Origin: Citrus sinensis
Lineage: Eukaryota; Streptophyta; Magnoliopsida; Sapindales; Rutaceae
Length of the DNA: 64,000 bases
Direction: 5' to 3'
NCBI RefSeq assembly: GCF_022201045.2
Contig: NC_068561.1
Location: forward strand, 25,116,501-25,180,500
Positions 1 to 12,021 of the stretch are shown piece by piece. The translations under genes were made by a program, and so were the position numbers. Under the pieces are notes generated by a model, which saw nothing but the letters and a program-made list of their open reading frames with translations, searched no databases and was not told the origin of the DNA. The number at the start of each line of letters is the position of its first letter. Positions within the stretch are counted from its first letter, which is position 1.

Positions 1-1055
1 TGATGGGCGTGGAGCCAATGTACACATTGCCAATGGAGCTGGAATTAGGCTACAGTTTGTGCAAAATGTCATCATTCATGGGATTCATATTCATAACATT
101 TCTCCTGCCAGTGGTGGTATGATTAGGGATTCTGTGGATCATGTGGGAAATAGAGGTCCAAGTGATGGGGACGCTGTTTCAGTATTTGGTTCGTCAAATA
201 TTTGGCTTGATCATCTTACATTATCTAAAGCCCAAGATGGGCTCATTGATGCCATTCAAGGATCTACAGCCATCACCATTTCAAACTGCCACCTCTCAAA
301 CCATGACAAGGTGACTATAATTTAATTAAATGTTGACTTTACATGACGTAGCTCAGGTCATCATCAAACGTAAATTCAAACTTTTGATCTATTATAAGCC
401 ATGTTGTGCTATAAAATTTTGCAGGCAATTTTGCTAGGTGCAACCGATACGTTCACGGAAGATAAAAAGATGCAAGTGACTGTAGCATTCAACCGCTTTG
501 ATAAGGGATTGGTGCAAAGAATGCCATGCATCAGATTTGGTTTCGCTCATGTTGTGAACAATGATTACAATCAATGGGAAATGTATGCAATTGGTGGTCT
601 CAAAGGCCCCACCATTCTTAGCCAGGGTAATAGGTTCTTTGCCTCAGATAACAAGAATGCCAAAGAGGTAATGTATTTTCTACAAGAGACAAGGTCCTTT
701 ATTGATTAGAGTTCACTTAATGTATAAACAATATTTTTCAATAAACGTACAAAAGACATAAAGTTCGTATCTAAAGAGAATCCAGGCTGCGCACGTAATG
801 AATTAATCTTTATTATTTATTTGCATGCAGGTGACAAAGAGAATGGACTGCAGCCCTGAAGAAGGGAATGGTTGGATATGGAGATCAGAGGGAGATGTAT
901 TCTTGAATGGGGCTTACTTCAATGCATCCGGTGACCCGAAAAAGCAAATCAAATACGAACTGAATGATGTGATTAAACCAGCGCCAGGAACAGAAGTTCA
1001 GAGGATCACAAAATTTGCTGGGGCACTTGTCTGCAAGCCAGGCCAGCAATGTTAA
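1..1055 (+). CDS. Pectate lyase copy A (partial, 5' end outside window)
   Basis: This is the 3' part of a polysaccharide lyase family 1 gene, which cleaves de-esterified pectin in the cell wall by beta-elimination. Exon 2 (tail) is 1-310, exon 3 425-667, exon 4 831-1055 (TAA stop); the introns are GT-AG and both junctions are phase 0. The visible protein carries the RDSVDH segment, the calcium-site strand ending in WLDH, the RMPCIR catalytic arginine motif followed by HVVNNDY, and the C-terminal cysteine-containing end. It is identical in the visible part to copies C and D. Exon 1 and the promoter lie before the window, so intactness of the whole gene cannot be judged. Confidence 0.92.
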
Positions 1056-2229
1056 TTTACTAGATTTTTGGCATTGATAGAGAAACAGTGACCTAGCCAT
1101 AGCCTAAGGCTAGCTCACTGCTATTGGTTAAAAATGATGGCCAAAATATTAGACAGAAAATTGGGACGGAAAATGAGAGGAGGAAGAAAATAAATGAATA
1201 GTCATCCTCTCATTTAGTCCAATTTTTTCATGGATTTGGTTAGTTTCTATAACCATATCCAGCATTAAGGCTTTTTTTTTGTCCAATGCAATCAATCAAC
1301 GTGTTTGATGTGCTTATTCATAATGGTAACCGTGTTTCTTTATTGGATGTACAAAATTAATAAATTTTTTCATTATTTAATAGTTAATCATTACCATTGA
1401 TAATTAATTTGTTTGTTTAATTAATTACTTTGTGAGTGCTACTTCTTTTCATTAGGGAAAATTTTATAATACCGTGATTAAAATTACAGCATGAATGTCA
1501 TGATAAACATAAATTTTGTAAATTATATATAAAACCTAGTAAATAGAAAGGAAAAGACGTAAACTAATATAAAAGTGGTAAATTGATGTTTTAAAATTAC
1601 AAACACTTGTAAGAATATTATAAAACTTGTAAATCAACATTAAAGTAAAACAACATTAAACAAAAAATAGTTTATCAATTTGATTTAATTAAAGAAAAGC
1701 CACTCCTCAATTGAAAATAAAAAAATTGTTATGAAAACAATTGGAATAAGTTTTATTGAATTTGTCTAACCATAATTTCGGTATTCATTTTACAAATACA
1801 TAATTTTTTTAATTTTTATCATAGTTTTTTTCTTAATTTTCTATCATAGTATTGTTCACTACATACGTTAATTAAGCAAAATTATTTTTATGTGGATTAA
1901 GCTAAAAAAGAAGAACGTATTCTTATGTTACTAGACATATATGATATATTAATAAAATTGGATTTGATTTTATGTTTTATACATACTTCATATAATTTCA
2001 ATTTTTCATTTTTTACTTGTACTTAAAGATCATTTGGAATTACTGTCGGGGGCTTTTGGAAAGATACAAAATACCTTATCTTACAAACAACCTTGAAAAC
2101 ACGAAAATAATAGTTTTTCGAAATCCTATTTTGAGAATAAGTTTTATCCTTCATAATATTTTATGTACATCATCACATGTTTTACCTCAACTTAAACTAT
2201 CATGTTCAATTTAGAAACAAAATTAGAAA
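1056..2229. other. AT-rich 3' flank of copy A
   Basis: There is no gene here. The first 250 bases are probably 3' UTR and downstream sequence. From about 1490 to 1700 there are TTACAAA/TTGTAAAT-type motifs that look like the reverse complement of the T-rich repeat at 2230-2930, so the two may be arms of one old element. The same flank recurs after copies B (8775-9949), C (20106-21279) and D (27826-28999). Confidence 0.6.
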
Positions 2230-2930
2230 ATTTATAAGAAAATCATAATTAAAAAAGGGTTTTTATTTTACATTTGTAAGTTTTTATTTTTTCAATCATT
2301 CTTATACTAATCTACTTATTTTACCTTTTATTTACAATCCTTATATTTCATTTACGCAATTAATGTTTTGGTTTACACTTATTGTTGATTTACATGTTTT
2401 ATATTATATTTTTTTATGTTAATTTACCATTCCTATGTTAATTTTTTTTTACCTTTTATTCAAAAGTTCTATGTTCCATTTTGCAAAATTTATGTTTTAT
2501 TTTATTCTTAATATTGATTACAAGATTTATATTATATTTTTATTTTTTAATTATTTGTTTACAATTAATATACCATTTTATCACTCTTATGTTAATTTAC
2601 TTCTTTTTTGCTTTCATTTACAAGTTTTATATTCTAATTAACAATCTATATTTTATCTTACACTTATTATCTGTTTGCAAGTTTTATATTGCATTTGTAA
2701 GTTTTTGTTTTGTTTACCAATAATACACCAATTTACCACCCTATGTTAATTTACTTATTTACCCTCCATTTACAAATATTACGTCTTCTTTACATAATTT
2801 ATGTTTTATTTTACACTTAACATTGATTATAAGTTTTATGTTAAATTTATAATTTTTTATTTTTTTACTAATAATACGTTAATTTACCATTTCTATATTA
2901 ATTTATTTGTTTTACCTCTCATTTATAAAA
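2230..2930. repeat. Degenerate T-rich tandem repeat, unit 1
   Basis: Motifs of the type TTACCTTTYATTTACAA, TTTATGTTTTATTTTACACTT and GTTAATTTACCA recur at about 2320, 2450, 2611, 2761 and 2914, giving an irregular period of about 130-160 bp. The strand is strongly T-rich with few G or C. Short open frames here are low-complexity by-products. The truncated end of the retroelement abuts the last repeat at about 2930. Confidence 0.65.
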
Positions 2931-4999
2931 GAAAAATACTAGAAAAGAAAAACAAATAATGAAAAGAAACCTACTATTAAAATAAAACAAGAATGCAAAG
3001 ATGGACTTAATTAATCCTGATAAACAAGATCATCTAAAAGTAGCTCATCGACTTCTGATGTTCTTAACTCTAACAATGGTTGTAATCTCTGACCATTGAC
3101 TTTAAATAAATCACCATTTTTTGGATTTTCAATCTCAATTGCTCCATAAGGAAAGACAGTACGAACTATAAAAGGAGCAGACTATCGAGAACGTAACTTA
3201 CCTGGAAAGAGATGCAATCGAGAATTATATAAAAGTATTTTATGACCTAGTGTAAAGGATTTTCTTAAAATATGCTTGTCGTGAAATATTTTCATTCGCT
3301 GCTTGTAAATCTTGGCATTCTCATATGCATAATTCATGATCTCTTCAAGTCTTGCTAGTTGTAATCTTCTCTTCGTGCACTCCTTTGGGATTAGAAATTG
3401 GTTGACTTGGAAATTTTCTTTTTCTCTCTCAGCTATCGTAGTTGTTAATTGACTCAATTGATGTTCAACCTTTAAAATTGCTTGAGTGTTCGACTGAAAG
3501 GTTTGTTGGGTTGACTGAATGAATCTTTGAAGAGTATCCTCTAAAGAAGGTTTTCTTTGTTGAAGTGCGACAAATTAAGACATAAGTTATTCGGTAGAGG
3601 GATATACTTGGTTATGAGGGACAAATTCTTGATTGAGCATGTTAAATTGTTGCCCTCCTTAGTTTGACAAAGGTTGATTTTGTTTCCAAGAAAAATTAGG
3701 CGATTCCTCCAATTAGGATTATATGTGGATGAATATGGACTATTGAAGGATTTTTCATACGATTGTAGGGCATGTACCTACTCAAAATAAGCCTCTGGAT
3801 AGGCTAATAATAATGGACAATTCTGTGCTGTATGAGATAAGTTAGAACAAAGAGCACAAACCTCATTAGCTACACTAGGATGGTGATTCATTGATTGGTT
3901 TAGAGCTAAGGTATCTACTTTCCTAGAAAGTGTAGTTATAGTGGATTTCACATTAAAATCATCTTTAACTGCATATAATCCCTTTCTAGAAACTTGAGAT
4001 GATTTTTCCCTTTGATTTGAAAAATTCCACTGTTGAGAATTTTCAAAAAGTGAATTAAAGAAATCTCATGCAGCCCCTTCATGTAAGTTCAAAAATCTCT
4101 CACCATTCATAGATTATACCATATGATGATTCGACATGGTTAAACCGTTATAAAAGCATTGTATAAGTCTCCATTTCTCAAAACCATAGTGGGGACACTT
4201 GAGGAGTAAATCATTAAATCTTTCCCAACACTCATAAAATTGTTCACCATCTCTTTGATAAAAATCACTTATCTCTCTCCTAAGGGCATTTGTTTTAGAC
4301 ATAGAAAAAAACTTGGTGAGGAACTTGTTACTTAATTCATCCCACGTTATAGACCTAGTAGGAAGTGAATTCAACTAAGCTTTCGCTTTGTCTTTTAATG
4401 AGAAAGGGAACATGCGAAGCTTAATTGACTCATCATTAAAATTTTGAAAACGACATGTAGAGCATCTGTCAAGAAATTCCTTAATGTGCAAATATGGGTC
4501 CTCTCTCTCTAGCCCATGGAAAGATGGTAAAAGCTGAATGACAGAGGGCTTACGTTCAAAGTGTGTTGTTGTAGTTTGTGGCAACACAATATAAGATGGT
4601 TGGTTGGCTGCAAGTGGTGAAAAATATTCTCTAAGGGTTTTCTCGGCTTGCACTAGTGGAAGTATTGGCAATAGTGTATTTGGGTCATCCATCACTTCTG
4701 AATAACTAGCTCGACTCCTATCAATTTTTTACTCTCCTTTGACCAAGCGATTTGTTGAATCGCGTTCCCAAACACTCATAAACTAACTAGACAAAGAAGA
4801 AAAATTAAACAACAATAATAAAAATAAACAAAATTTAAAATAAAAGAAATCAAACAACCAAACAATGAATTCAAAGAAAATATTAACTAATTTTTTTGTG
4901 TTTTTTATAAAAAATTAAATAAATAAAATAAAAGACAACCTAAATTATAACTAGTAGAAGAATCAAATCAACCTAGATTAAACTGATTTTCTAGCACAA

Positions 5000-5019
5000 T
5001 CCTCGGCAACAGCGCAAAA
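5000..5019 (-). other. Primer-binding site, tRNA-Asp type (unit 1)
   Basis: Directly inside the LTR the - strand reads TTTGCGCTGTTGCCGAGGA. This resembles the tRNA-Asp-complementary primer site typical of Athila/Tat elements (GCGCCGTTGCCGGGGA), with a few mismatches. Equivalent sites lie at 16331-16350 and 24051-24070. It fixes the element's orientation and the inner LTR boundary. Confidence 0.7.
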
Positions 5020-5022
5020 ACT

Positions 5023-6315
5023 TGTTGTGAAAAATTTTAATATACTCGCAACCGCACGAATCTAGAGATAGAATAGTGGTAACGAGGTCAAACCCACAGG
5101 GATTGTTGTAAATTGAAAAGTCTAATTTAAATCTAAAATTAATATTAATCCTAACCTAGTTGAGCAATTTGAATTTTTAAGAGAATAAAAATAATTAAAC
5201 TAAGAAAACAATTAAAGCAAATGAGAAATCAATAAGAAAAAATTTACTAAGGTTTCGGAATCCACCACTATTCAACTAGTAATTATCTAATTATTAATTA
5301 ATCTCCAAATTTAGAGTGACAACTCGAAATCAATCTATGTTATCTCATAAATATAACAATTAAACCCAATTAAAATTATTCTTGTGTAGGTTTCTTTTTC
5401 CGCTTAACAGTATGATATCTAAGCATCCCATGTAAACATATTAAATAACAAAAAGTCAAAGTTTTCTTAAGCGCTCTGCGTAAACAATTTAATGAAAGAC
5501 ACAGAATCAAAGATAATCATATATAAACTTTATAGACCCAAGCATAGATTTAATCGAATATTAATCCTAACAATTAATAATACATGACAGAATTGGTGAA
5601 AAGATTTAATAACATCCAACTAATCATGTGAAATAAGAACCATAAATATTAAAGCGCACATGTAGCGAATTAATTAAATAAAAAGATAATTATTTCATTG
5701 AATAGGGTTTCATCCTTAACCGTAGTATAAGAAAATTAGTTAGACATACTTGAATTGGGAGCTACGAAAGAAATAAAATCAACCCTAGAAATATTTAACT
5801 GCTGCAGCCTTCATTTTCTTCTCTGCCGAATTGCGTCTGCACTATTTTTTTCTTCCTGGCGGCTGCCCTTCTTTCAAAAGCCAAAGGCTTGCTTATATAG
5901 TCTTCAAAATGGGCCTCACCTTGTCAATTCTAAAGCCGAAAGGCTTTGCATTTTATTTGTTTTGCTTCACTCACGTGCTGGGCACTTAGAATTGCAATAT
6001 GATTCCTTTTTTCCATTTATGAAACCCAAGTACGGGTCCCTTTTTAAAGCTAAAATCAATTTCTCTCATTTGTCTGCATGTGCATGATGAATTAACTTGT
6101 TGAATTCAGTTCCTTGGCTTGATTTCCACATGCATGTATGTCTAATTGCTTCCAAAAATCAATTAATCTTTAATGCTTCCAAAATTAAGCTCTTTTATGC
6201 CCTTTTTATCCATAATCTCAAAGTAATTCCCTATTCAATAAAAAAAATAAGAAATAAAAATAACTAATAAATATATAATAAAAGGGTAAAATATGTATAC
6301 AAATTATGTTCATCA
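5023..6315 (-). repeat. 5' LTR, unit 1
   Basis: The LTR is about 1.29 kb and on the - strand starts with TGATGAACATAATTTG and ends in CA just before the primer-binding site. Its outer edge at 6315 lies about 670 bases upstream of the start codon of copy B, in divergent orientation. An open frame of about 110 codons at 5755-6087 on the + strand is antisense to the LTR and is not considered a gene. Confidence 0.8.
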
Positions 6316-6982
6316 CAAGATAAGTAAAACTCCTAAAATCACTTCTCCCTAGATCCAAACTCCTTCTAGTAACCTCACTTCTTCCATTCTTTCTAAAGCT
6401 CCACGGAAAGTAAAAACATGCAATACACCTCGATTACGAATTTATTATGTTTAGCTAGGTTTCTTACCTTGCCCAAAATTTAGTTAAAACGACACATTCT
6501 TTTTTTTTTATAAAAAATGAGAATAGGCAGCCATAATTAAGTTCATGGCTTAGTCGTTAGATTACTATTTTTGTGGGCATAATAAATTGGTCATTTGGAA
6601 GAGCGTTTAGAATAAGAATAAATATTTTAGTATTTTTTTTTACTTTAAATTACAATACAAAGCATTGCATTTTTTATTTTTTATTTAAAGTTTGACTAAT
6701 TCTGTGATTTATTAAATCCTAATAATTCTAATAATAATGATATTGAGATTTATTCGTCCAATTAAATAGGATCTTAATTACTGTGTTATACTACAACCGT
6801 GAAGTGAATTTGGCTCTCCTCTTTCTGCGCAGCAATAAGAACTTAGAGCCATAAATTTTTTTTCTCAAAATCAATATATAAACACATGATCCACATTGCA
6901 TCAAATCACAAGCAAAAAGTTCAATCCTACATACCTCGAACTTTTGTACATTAGAATAAAACATTTGAAAAAGAAAGTAAAA
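6316..6982 (+). promoter_or_regulatory. Promoter and 5' UTR of pectate lyase copy B
   Basis: This region runs from the LTR edge to the start codon. A TATA box (TATATAAA) lies at 6875-6882, about 100 bases before the ATG at 6983. No in-frame ATG occurs upstream of 6983. The identical region precedes copies C (TATA at 18206-18213) and D (25926-25933), so the three genes should share core promoter behaviour. A diverged version (GTATATAAGC) precedes pseudogene F. Confidence 0.65.
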
Positions 6983-8774
6983 ATGGAGCTAGCTAGGCTA
7001 AAATTAATCTTTCTTTTCTCTTTTATCATTTTGATCCCTTGCCTATCGGCTATCGCCGAGGCCGACGAGGTATGGAGGCGACGAGCTGAAGAAGCCATGC
7101 AGACCACTGAGCAGTACTATGATCCTGACCCTGTAGCTGTTGCCAGCAACTTGAACATGAAAGTTCAGGAGTATGTGAATAACAATACTAATACTAAAAA
7201 CCCGTACCTGTCGGCATTAGCATGTTTCAAAATATAGATTTTAAACTAGATTATTCTATTTAATTTTAATTTAAAAAGGTGAAAAACGTTAGCAATAAAA
7301 TATAATACATCCTATTAATGTTTTAAAGTTAGATATATATGGATATGAAATTTATAGAAATTTTTTATGGGTTGCAGCTTGTCAAAGCAGACTGCTGCCA
7401 GAAGGGGCTTGTTGAATGCAGAATCAGGGCAATGTGAGGCAACAAACCCAATTGACAAATGTTGGCGTTGCAAAGAGAACTGGGCAGAAGATCGGCAGGC
7501 GCTAGCAGGTTGCGCGCTTGGTTTCGGCAGTAAAGCTACCGGAGGAAAAGGTGGAAAAATTTATGAGGTGACTGATTCTTCTGACAATAATATGGAGAAC
7601 CCTAAGGTTGGTACTTTACGCCATGCAGTGATCCAAAAAGAACCTTTATGGATCATCTTTGCCAAGGACATGAACATCAAGTTGCAACAAGAATTGGTTG
7701 TCCAGGGTAACAAGACCATTGATGGGCGTGGAGCCAATGTACACATTGCCAATGGAGCTGGAATTAGGCTACAGTTTGTGCAAAATGTCATCATTCATGG
7801 GATTCATATTCATAACATTTCTCCTGCCAGTGGTGGTATGATTAGGGATTCTGTGGATCATGTGGGAAATAGAGGTCCAAGTGATGGGGACGCTGTTTCA
7901 GTATTTGGTTCGTCAAATATTTGGCTTGATCATCTTACATTATCTAAAGCCCAAGATGGGCTCATTGATGCCATTCAAGGATCTACAGCCATCACCATTT
8001 CAAACTGCCACCTCTCAAACCATGACAAGGTGACTATAATTTAATTAAATGTTGACTTTACATGACGTAGCTCAGGTCATCATCAAACGTAAATTCAAAC
8101 TTTTGATCTATTATAAGCCATGTTGTGCTATAAAATTTTGCAGGCAATTTTGCTAGGTGCAACCGATACGTTCACGGAAGATAAAAAGATGCAAGTGACT
8201 GTAGCATTCAACCGCTTTGATAAGGGATTGGTGCAAAGAATGCCATGCATCAGATTTGGTTTCGCTCATGTTGTGAACAATGATTACAATCAATGGGAAA
8301 TGTATGCAATTGGTGGTCTCAAAGGCCCCACCATTCTTAGCCAGGGTAATAGGTTCTTTGCCTCAGATAACAAGAATGCCAAAGAGGTAATGTATTTTCT
8401 ACAAGAGACAAGGTCCTTTATTGATTAGAGTTCACTTAATGTATAAACAATATTTTTCAATAAACGTACAAAAGACATAAAGTTCGTATCTAAAGAGAAT
8501 CCAGGCTGCGCACGTAATGAATTAATCTTTATTATTTATTTGCATGCAGGTGACAAAGAGAATGGACTGCAGCCCTGAAGAAGGGAATGGTTGGATATGG
8601 AGATCAGAGGGAGATGTATTCTTGAATGGGGCTTACTTCAATGCATCCGGTGACCCGAAAAAGCAAATCAAATACGAACTGAATGATGTGATTAAACCAG
8701 CGCCAGGAACAGAAGTTCAGAAGATCACAAAATTTGCTGGGGCACTTGTCTGCAAGCCAGGCCAGCAATGTTAA
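6983..8774 (+). CDS. Pectate lyase copy B
   Basis: A complete gene of polysaccharide lyase family 1 with exons 6983-7203, 7378-8029, 8144-8386 and 8550-8774, encoding 446 aa. The exon 1/2 join uses the donor GTACCT at 7204 in phase 2; the other joins are phase 0. Residues 1 to about 24 form a hydrophobic signal peptide ([12 protein letters not shown]), so the enzyme should be secreted to the cell wall. An N-terminal pectate-lyase extension follows, then the beta-helix: [15 protein letters not shown], the WLDH calcium/active-site strand near residue 256, and RMPCIR near 323-328 containing the expected catalytic arginine, followed by HVVNNDY. Length is normal for plant members. It differs from copies A, C and D by Lys instead of Arg near the C-terminus (codon at 8721-8723). 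Pollen and fruit relatives are known in this family; tissue cannot be inferred here. Confidence 0.93.
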
Positions 8775-10650
8775 TTTACTAGATTTTTGGCATTGATAGA
8801 GAAACAGTGACCTAGCCATAGCCTAAGGCTAGCTCACTGCTATTGGTTAAAAATGATGGCCAAAATATTAGACAGAAAATTGGGACGGAAAATGAGAGGA
8901 GGAAGAAAATAAATGAATAGTAATCCTCTCATTTAGTCCAATTTTTTCATGGATTTGGTTAGTTTCTATAACCATATCCAACATTAAGGCTTTTTTTTTG
9001 TCCAATGCAATCAATCAACGTGTTTGATGTGCTTATTCATAATGGTAACCGTGTTTCTTTATTGGATGTACAAAATTAATAATTTTTTTCATTATTTAAT
9101 AGTTAATCATTACCATTGATAATTAATTTGTTTGTTTAATTAATTACTTTGTGAGTGCTACTTCTTTTCATTAGGGAAAATTTTATAATACCGTGATTAA
9201 AATTACAGCATGAATGTCATGATAAACATAAATTTTGTAAATTATATATAAAACCTAGTAAATAGAAAGGAAAAGACGTAAACTAATATAAAAGTGGTAA
9301 ATTGATGTTTTAAAATTACAAACACTTGTAAGAATATTATAAAACTTGTAAATCAACATTAAAGTAAAACAACATTAAACAAAAAATAGTTTATCAATTT
9401 GATTTAATTAAAGAAAAGCCACTCCTCAATTGAAAATAAAAAAATTGTTATGAAAACAATTGGAATAAGTTTTATTGAATTTGTCTAACCATAATTTCGG
9501 TATTCATTTTACAAATACATAATTTTTTTTAATTTTTATCATAGTTTTTTTCTTAATTTTCTATCATAGTATTGTTCACTACATACGTTAATTAAGCAAA
9601 ATTATTTTTATGTGGATTAAGCTAAAAAAGAAGAACGTATTCTTATGTTACTAGACATATATGATATATTAATAAAATTGGATTTGATTTTATGTTTTAT
9701 ACATACTTCATATAATTTCAATTTTTCATTTTTTACTTGTACTTAAAGATCATTTGGAATTACTGTCGGGGGCTTTTGGATAGATACAAAATACCTTATC
9801 TTACAAACAACCTTGAAAACACGAAAATAATAGTTTTTCGAAATCCTATTTTGAGAATAAGTTTTATCCTTCATAATATTTTATGTACATCATCACATGT
9901 TTTACCTCAACTTAAACTATCATGTTCAATTTAGAAACAAAATTAGAAAATTTATAAGAAAATCATAATTAAAAAAGGGTTTTTATTTTACATTTGTAAG
10001 TTTTTATTTTTTCAATAATTCTTATACTAATCTACTTATTTTACCTTTTATTTACAATCCTTATATTTCATTTACGCAATTAATGTTTTGGTTTACACTT
10101 ATTGTTGATTTACATGTTTTATATTATATTTTTTTATGTTAATTTACCATTCCTATGTTAATTTTTTTTTACCTTTTATTCAAAAGTTCTATGTTCCATT
10201 TTGCAAAATTTATGTTTTATTTTATTCTTAATATTGATTACAAGATTTATATTATGTTTTTATTTTTTAATTATTTGTTTACAATTAATATACCATTTTA
10301 TCACTCTTATGTTAATTTACTTCTTTTTTGCTTTCATTTACAAGTTTTATATTCTAATTAACAATCTATATTTTATCTTACACTTATTATCTGTTTGCAA
10401 GTTTTATATTGCATTTGTAAGTTTTTGTTTTGTTTACCAATAATACACCAATTTACCACCCTATGTTAATTTACTTATTTACCCTCCATTTACAAATATT
10501 ACGTCTTCTTTACATAATTTATGTTTTATTTTACACTTAACATTGATTATAAGTTTTATGTTAAATTTATAATTTTTTATTTTTTTACTAATAATACGTT
10601 AATTTACCATTTCTATATTAATTTATTTGTTTTACCTCTCATTTATAAAA
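8775..10650. repeat. AT-rich flank and degenerate T-rich repeat, unit 2
   Basis: This is the counterpart of 1056-2930: 3' flank to about 9949, then the T-rich repeat of about 150-bp period to 10650. No gene is visible. It differs from unit 1 by scattered single bases only (for example TAGATAC instead of AAGATAC near 9781). Confidence 0.65.
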
Positions 10651-10901
10651 GAAAAATACTAGAAAAGAAAAACAAATAATGAAAAGAAACCTACTATTAA
10701 AATAAAACAAGAATGCAAAGATGGACTTAATTAATCCTGATAAACAAGATCATCTAAAAGTAGCTCATCGACTTCTGATGTTCTTAACTCTAACAATGGT
10801 TGTAATCTCTGACCATTGACTTTAAATAAATCACCATTTTTTGGATTTTCAATCTCAATTGCTCCATAAGGAAAGACAGTACGAACTATAAAAGGAGCAG
10901 A

Positions 10902-11918
10902 CTATCGAGAACGTAACTTACCTGGAAAGAGATGCAATCGAGAATTATATAAAAGTATTTTATGACCTAGTGTAAAGGATTTTCTTAAAATATGCTTGTC
11001 GTGAAAAATTTTCATTCGCTGCTTGTAAATCTTGGCATTCTCATATGTATAATTCCTTATCTCTTCAAGTTTTGCTAATTGTAATCTTCTTTTAGAACCA
11101 GCCTGTTGCATGTCAAAGTTGAATTTATTGATAGCCCAATATGCACGGTGCTCCAGCTCTACTAGCAGATGACATACTTTTCCATACACAAGTCGATAAG
11201 GTGACATCCCAATTGGTGTTTTAAAAGCAGTCCTATATGCCCACAATTCATGATCAAGTCTCAAAGACCAATCTTTTCTAGCTGGCCTAACTGTTTTTTC
11301 TAGAATTTACTTGATCTCTCTATTAGAAATCTCTACTTGGCCACTAGTTTGAGGATAGTATGGGGTGACAACCTTATGTGTAATGGAATATTTGTTCAAA
11401 AGAGTTTTGAAATGTTTATTGCAAAAATGGGTACCGCTATCACTAATGATTGTTCTAGGGAAACCAAAACGAGACAAAATATTACTCTTCAAGAATTTCA
11501 CTACAACCCTATGATAATTGGTTTTGCATGGAATAGCTTCAACCCACTTTGACACATAGTCCACTGCAACCAATATATACTGATAACCAAAAGATGGATG
11601 AAAATGTCTCATGAAATCAATACCCCACACATCGAAAATCTCAACGACAAGAATAAGATTGAGTGGCATTATGTTCCTCTTTGAAATGTTACCCATGCGT
11701 TGACACCTATCACACAAAGAATAAAAAACCATAAGCATCATGAAAAAAAGTAGGCCAATAAAAACCACACTGTAAAATTTTTGTAGTCGTCTTTTTAGCA
11801 CTAAAGTGGCCTCCACAAGCTTGTTCATGGCAAAAAGAGATGACACTTTGAATTTCATTCTCTGGAACACATCTCCTAATAATCTGATCAGCACAATATT
11901 TAAATAAATAGGGATCAT
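10902..11918 (-). pseudogene. Integrase region of the retroelement (broken)
   Basis: Open stretches at 11918-11307 and 11264-10902, plus an overlapping frame at 11937-11710, contain the zinc-finger remnant ([12 protein letters not shown] and CDRCQ) and the DDE core: [16 protein letters not shown] and a later glutamate in the TSGQVE segment. A stop near 11305 and a frameshift near 11710 separate the pieces. Only the last 91 or so codons, up to the deletion point, survive in units 1 and 3. Confidence 0.85.
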
Positions 11919-12021
11919 CCCAAAAGAAATTCTTCACTTCAGATAAGAACTTTGTTCTATCTTGCTTGGTCCAGTGCTATGGGATTTGACATGTAGCAAG
12001 GTAATTAACTATATCAGCAAA

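Larger units (their letters stand above)
2931..6315 (-). mobile_element. Truncated Ty3/gypsy (Athila/Tat-like) element, unit 1, internal deletion
   Basis: Read on the - strand the order is a 5' LTR (6315-5023), a primer-binding site (5019-5000), decayed gag (4695 downwards), then a jump from gag directly to the end of the integrase region at 3370/3371. Compared with the copy at 10651-17646 it lacks 3643 bp of protease, reverse transcriptase, RNase H and most of integrase; CTTC is shared at the junction. Gag is broken by in-frame stops, including a TGA at about 4070 and one between the blocks at 4374/4375. No 3' LTR is present: the element stops at about 2931 against the T-rich repeat. It cannot move by itself. 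Confidence 0.88.

Noticed and set aside
2017..2723. Overlapping open frames rich in Phe, Tyr, Leu and Ile, repeated in each unit
   Set aside because: They are products of the T-rich low-complexity repeat, without coding character, and they vary between units.
3182..3457. 91-codon - strand frame fusing gag-like and integrase-like residues (also 22233-22508)
   Set aside because: It is created by the internal deletion in the retroelement. There is no sign that it is selected or used as a new gene.
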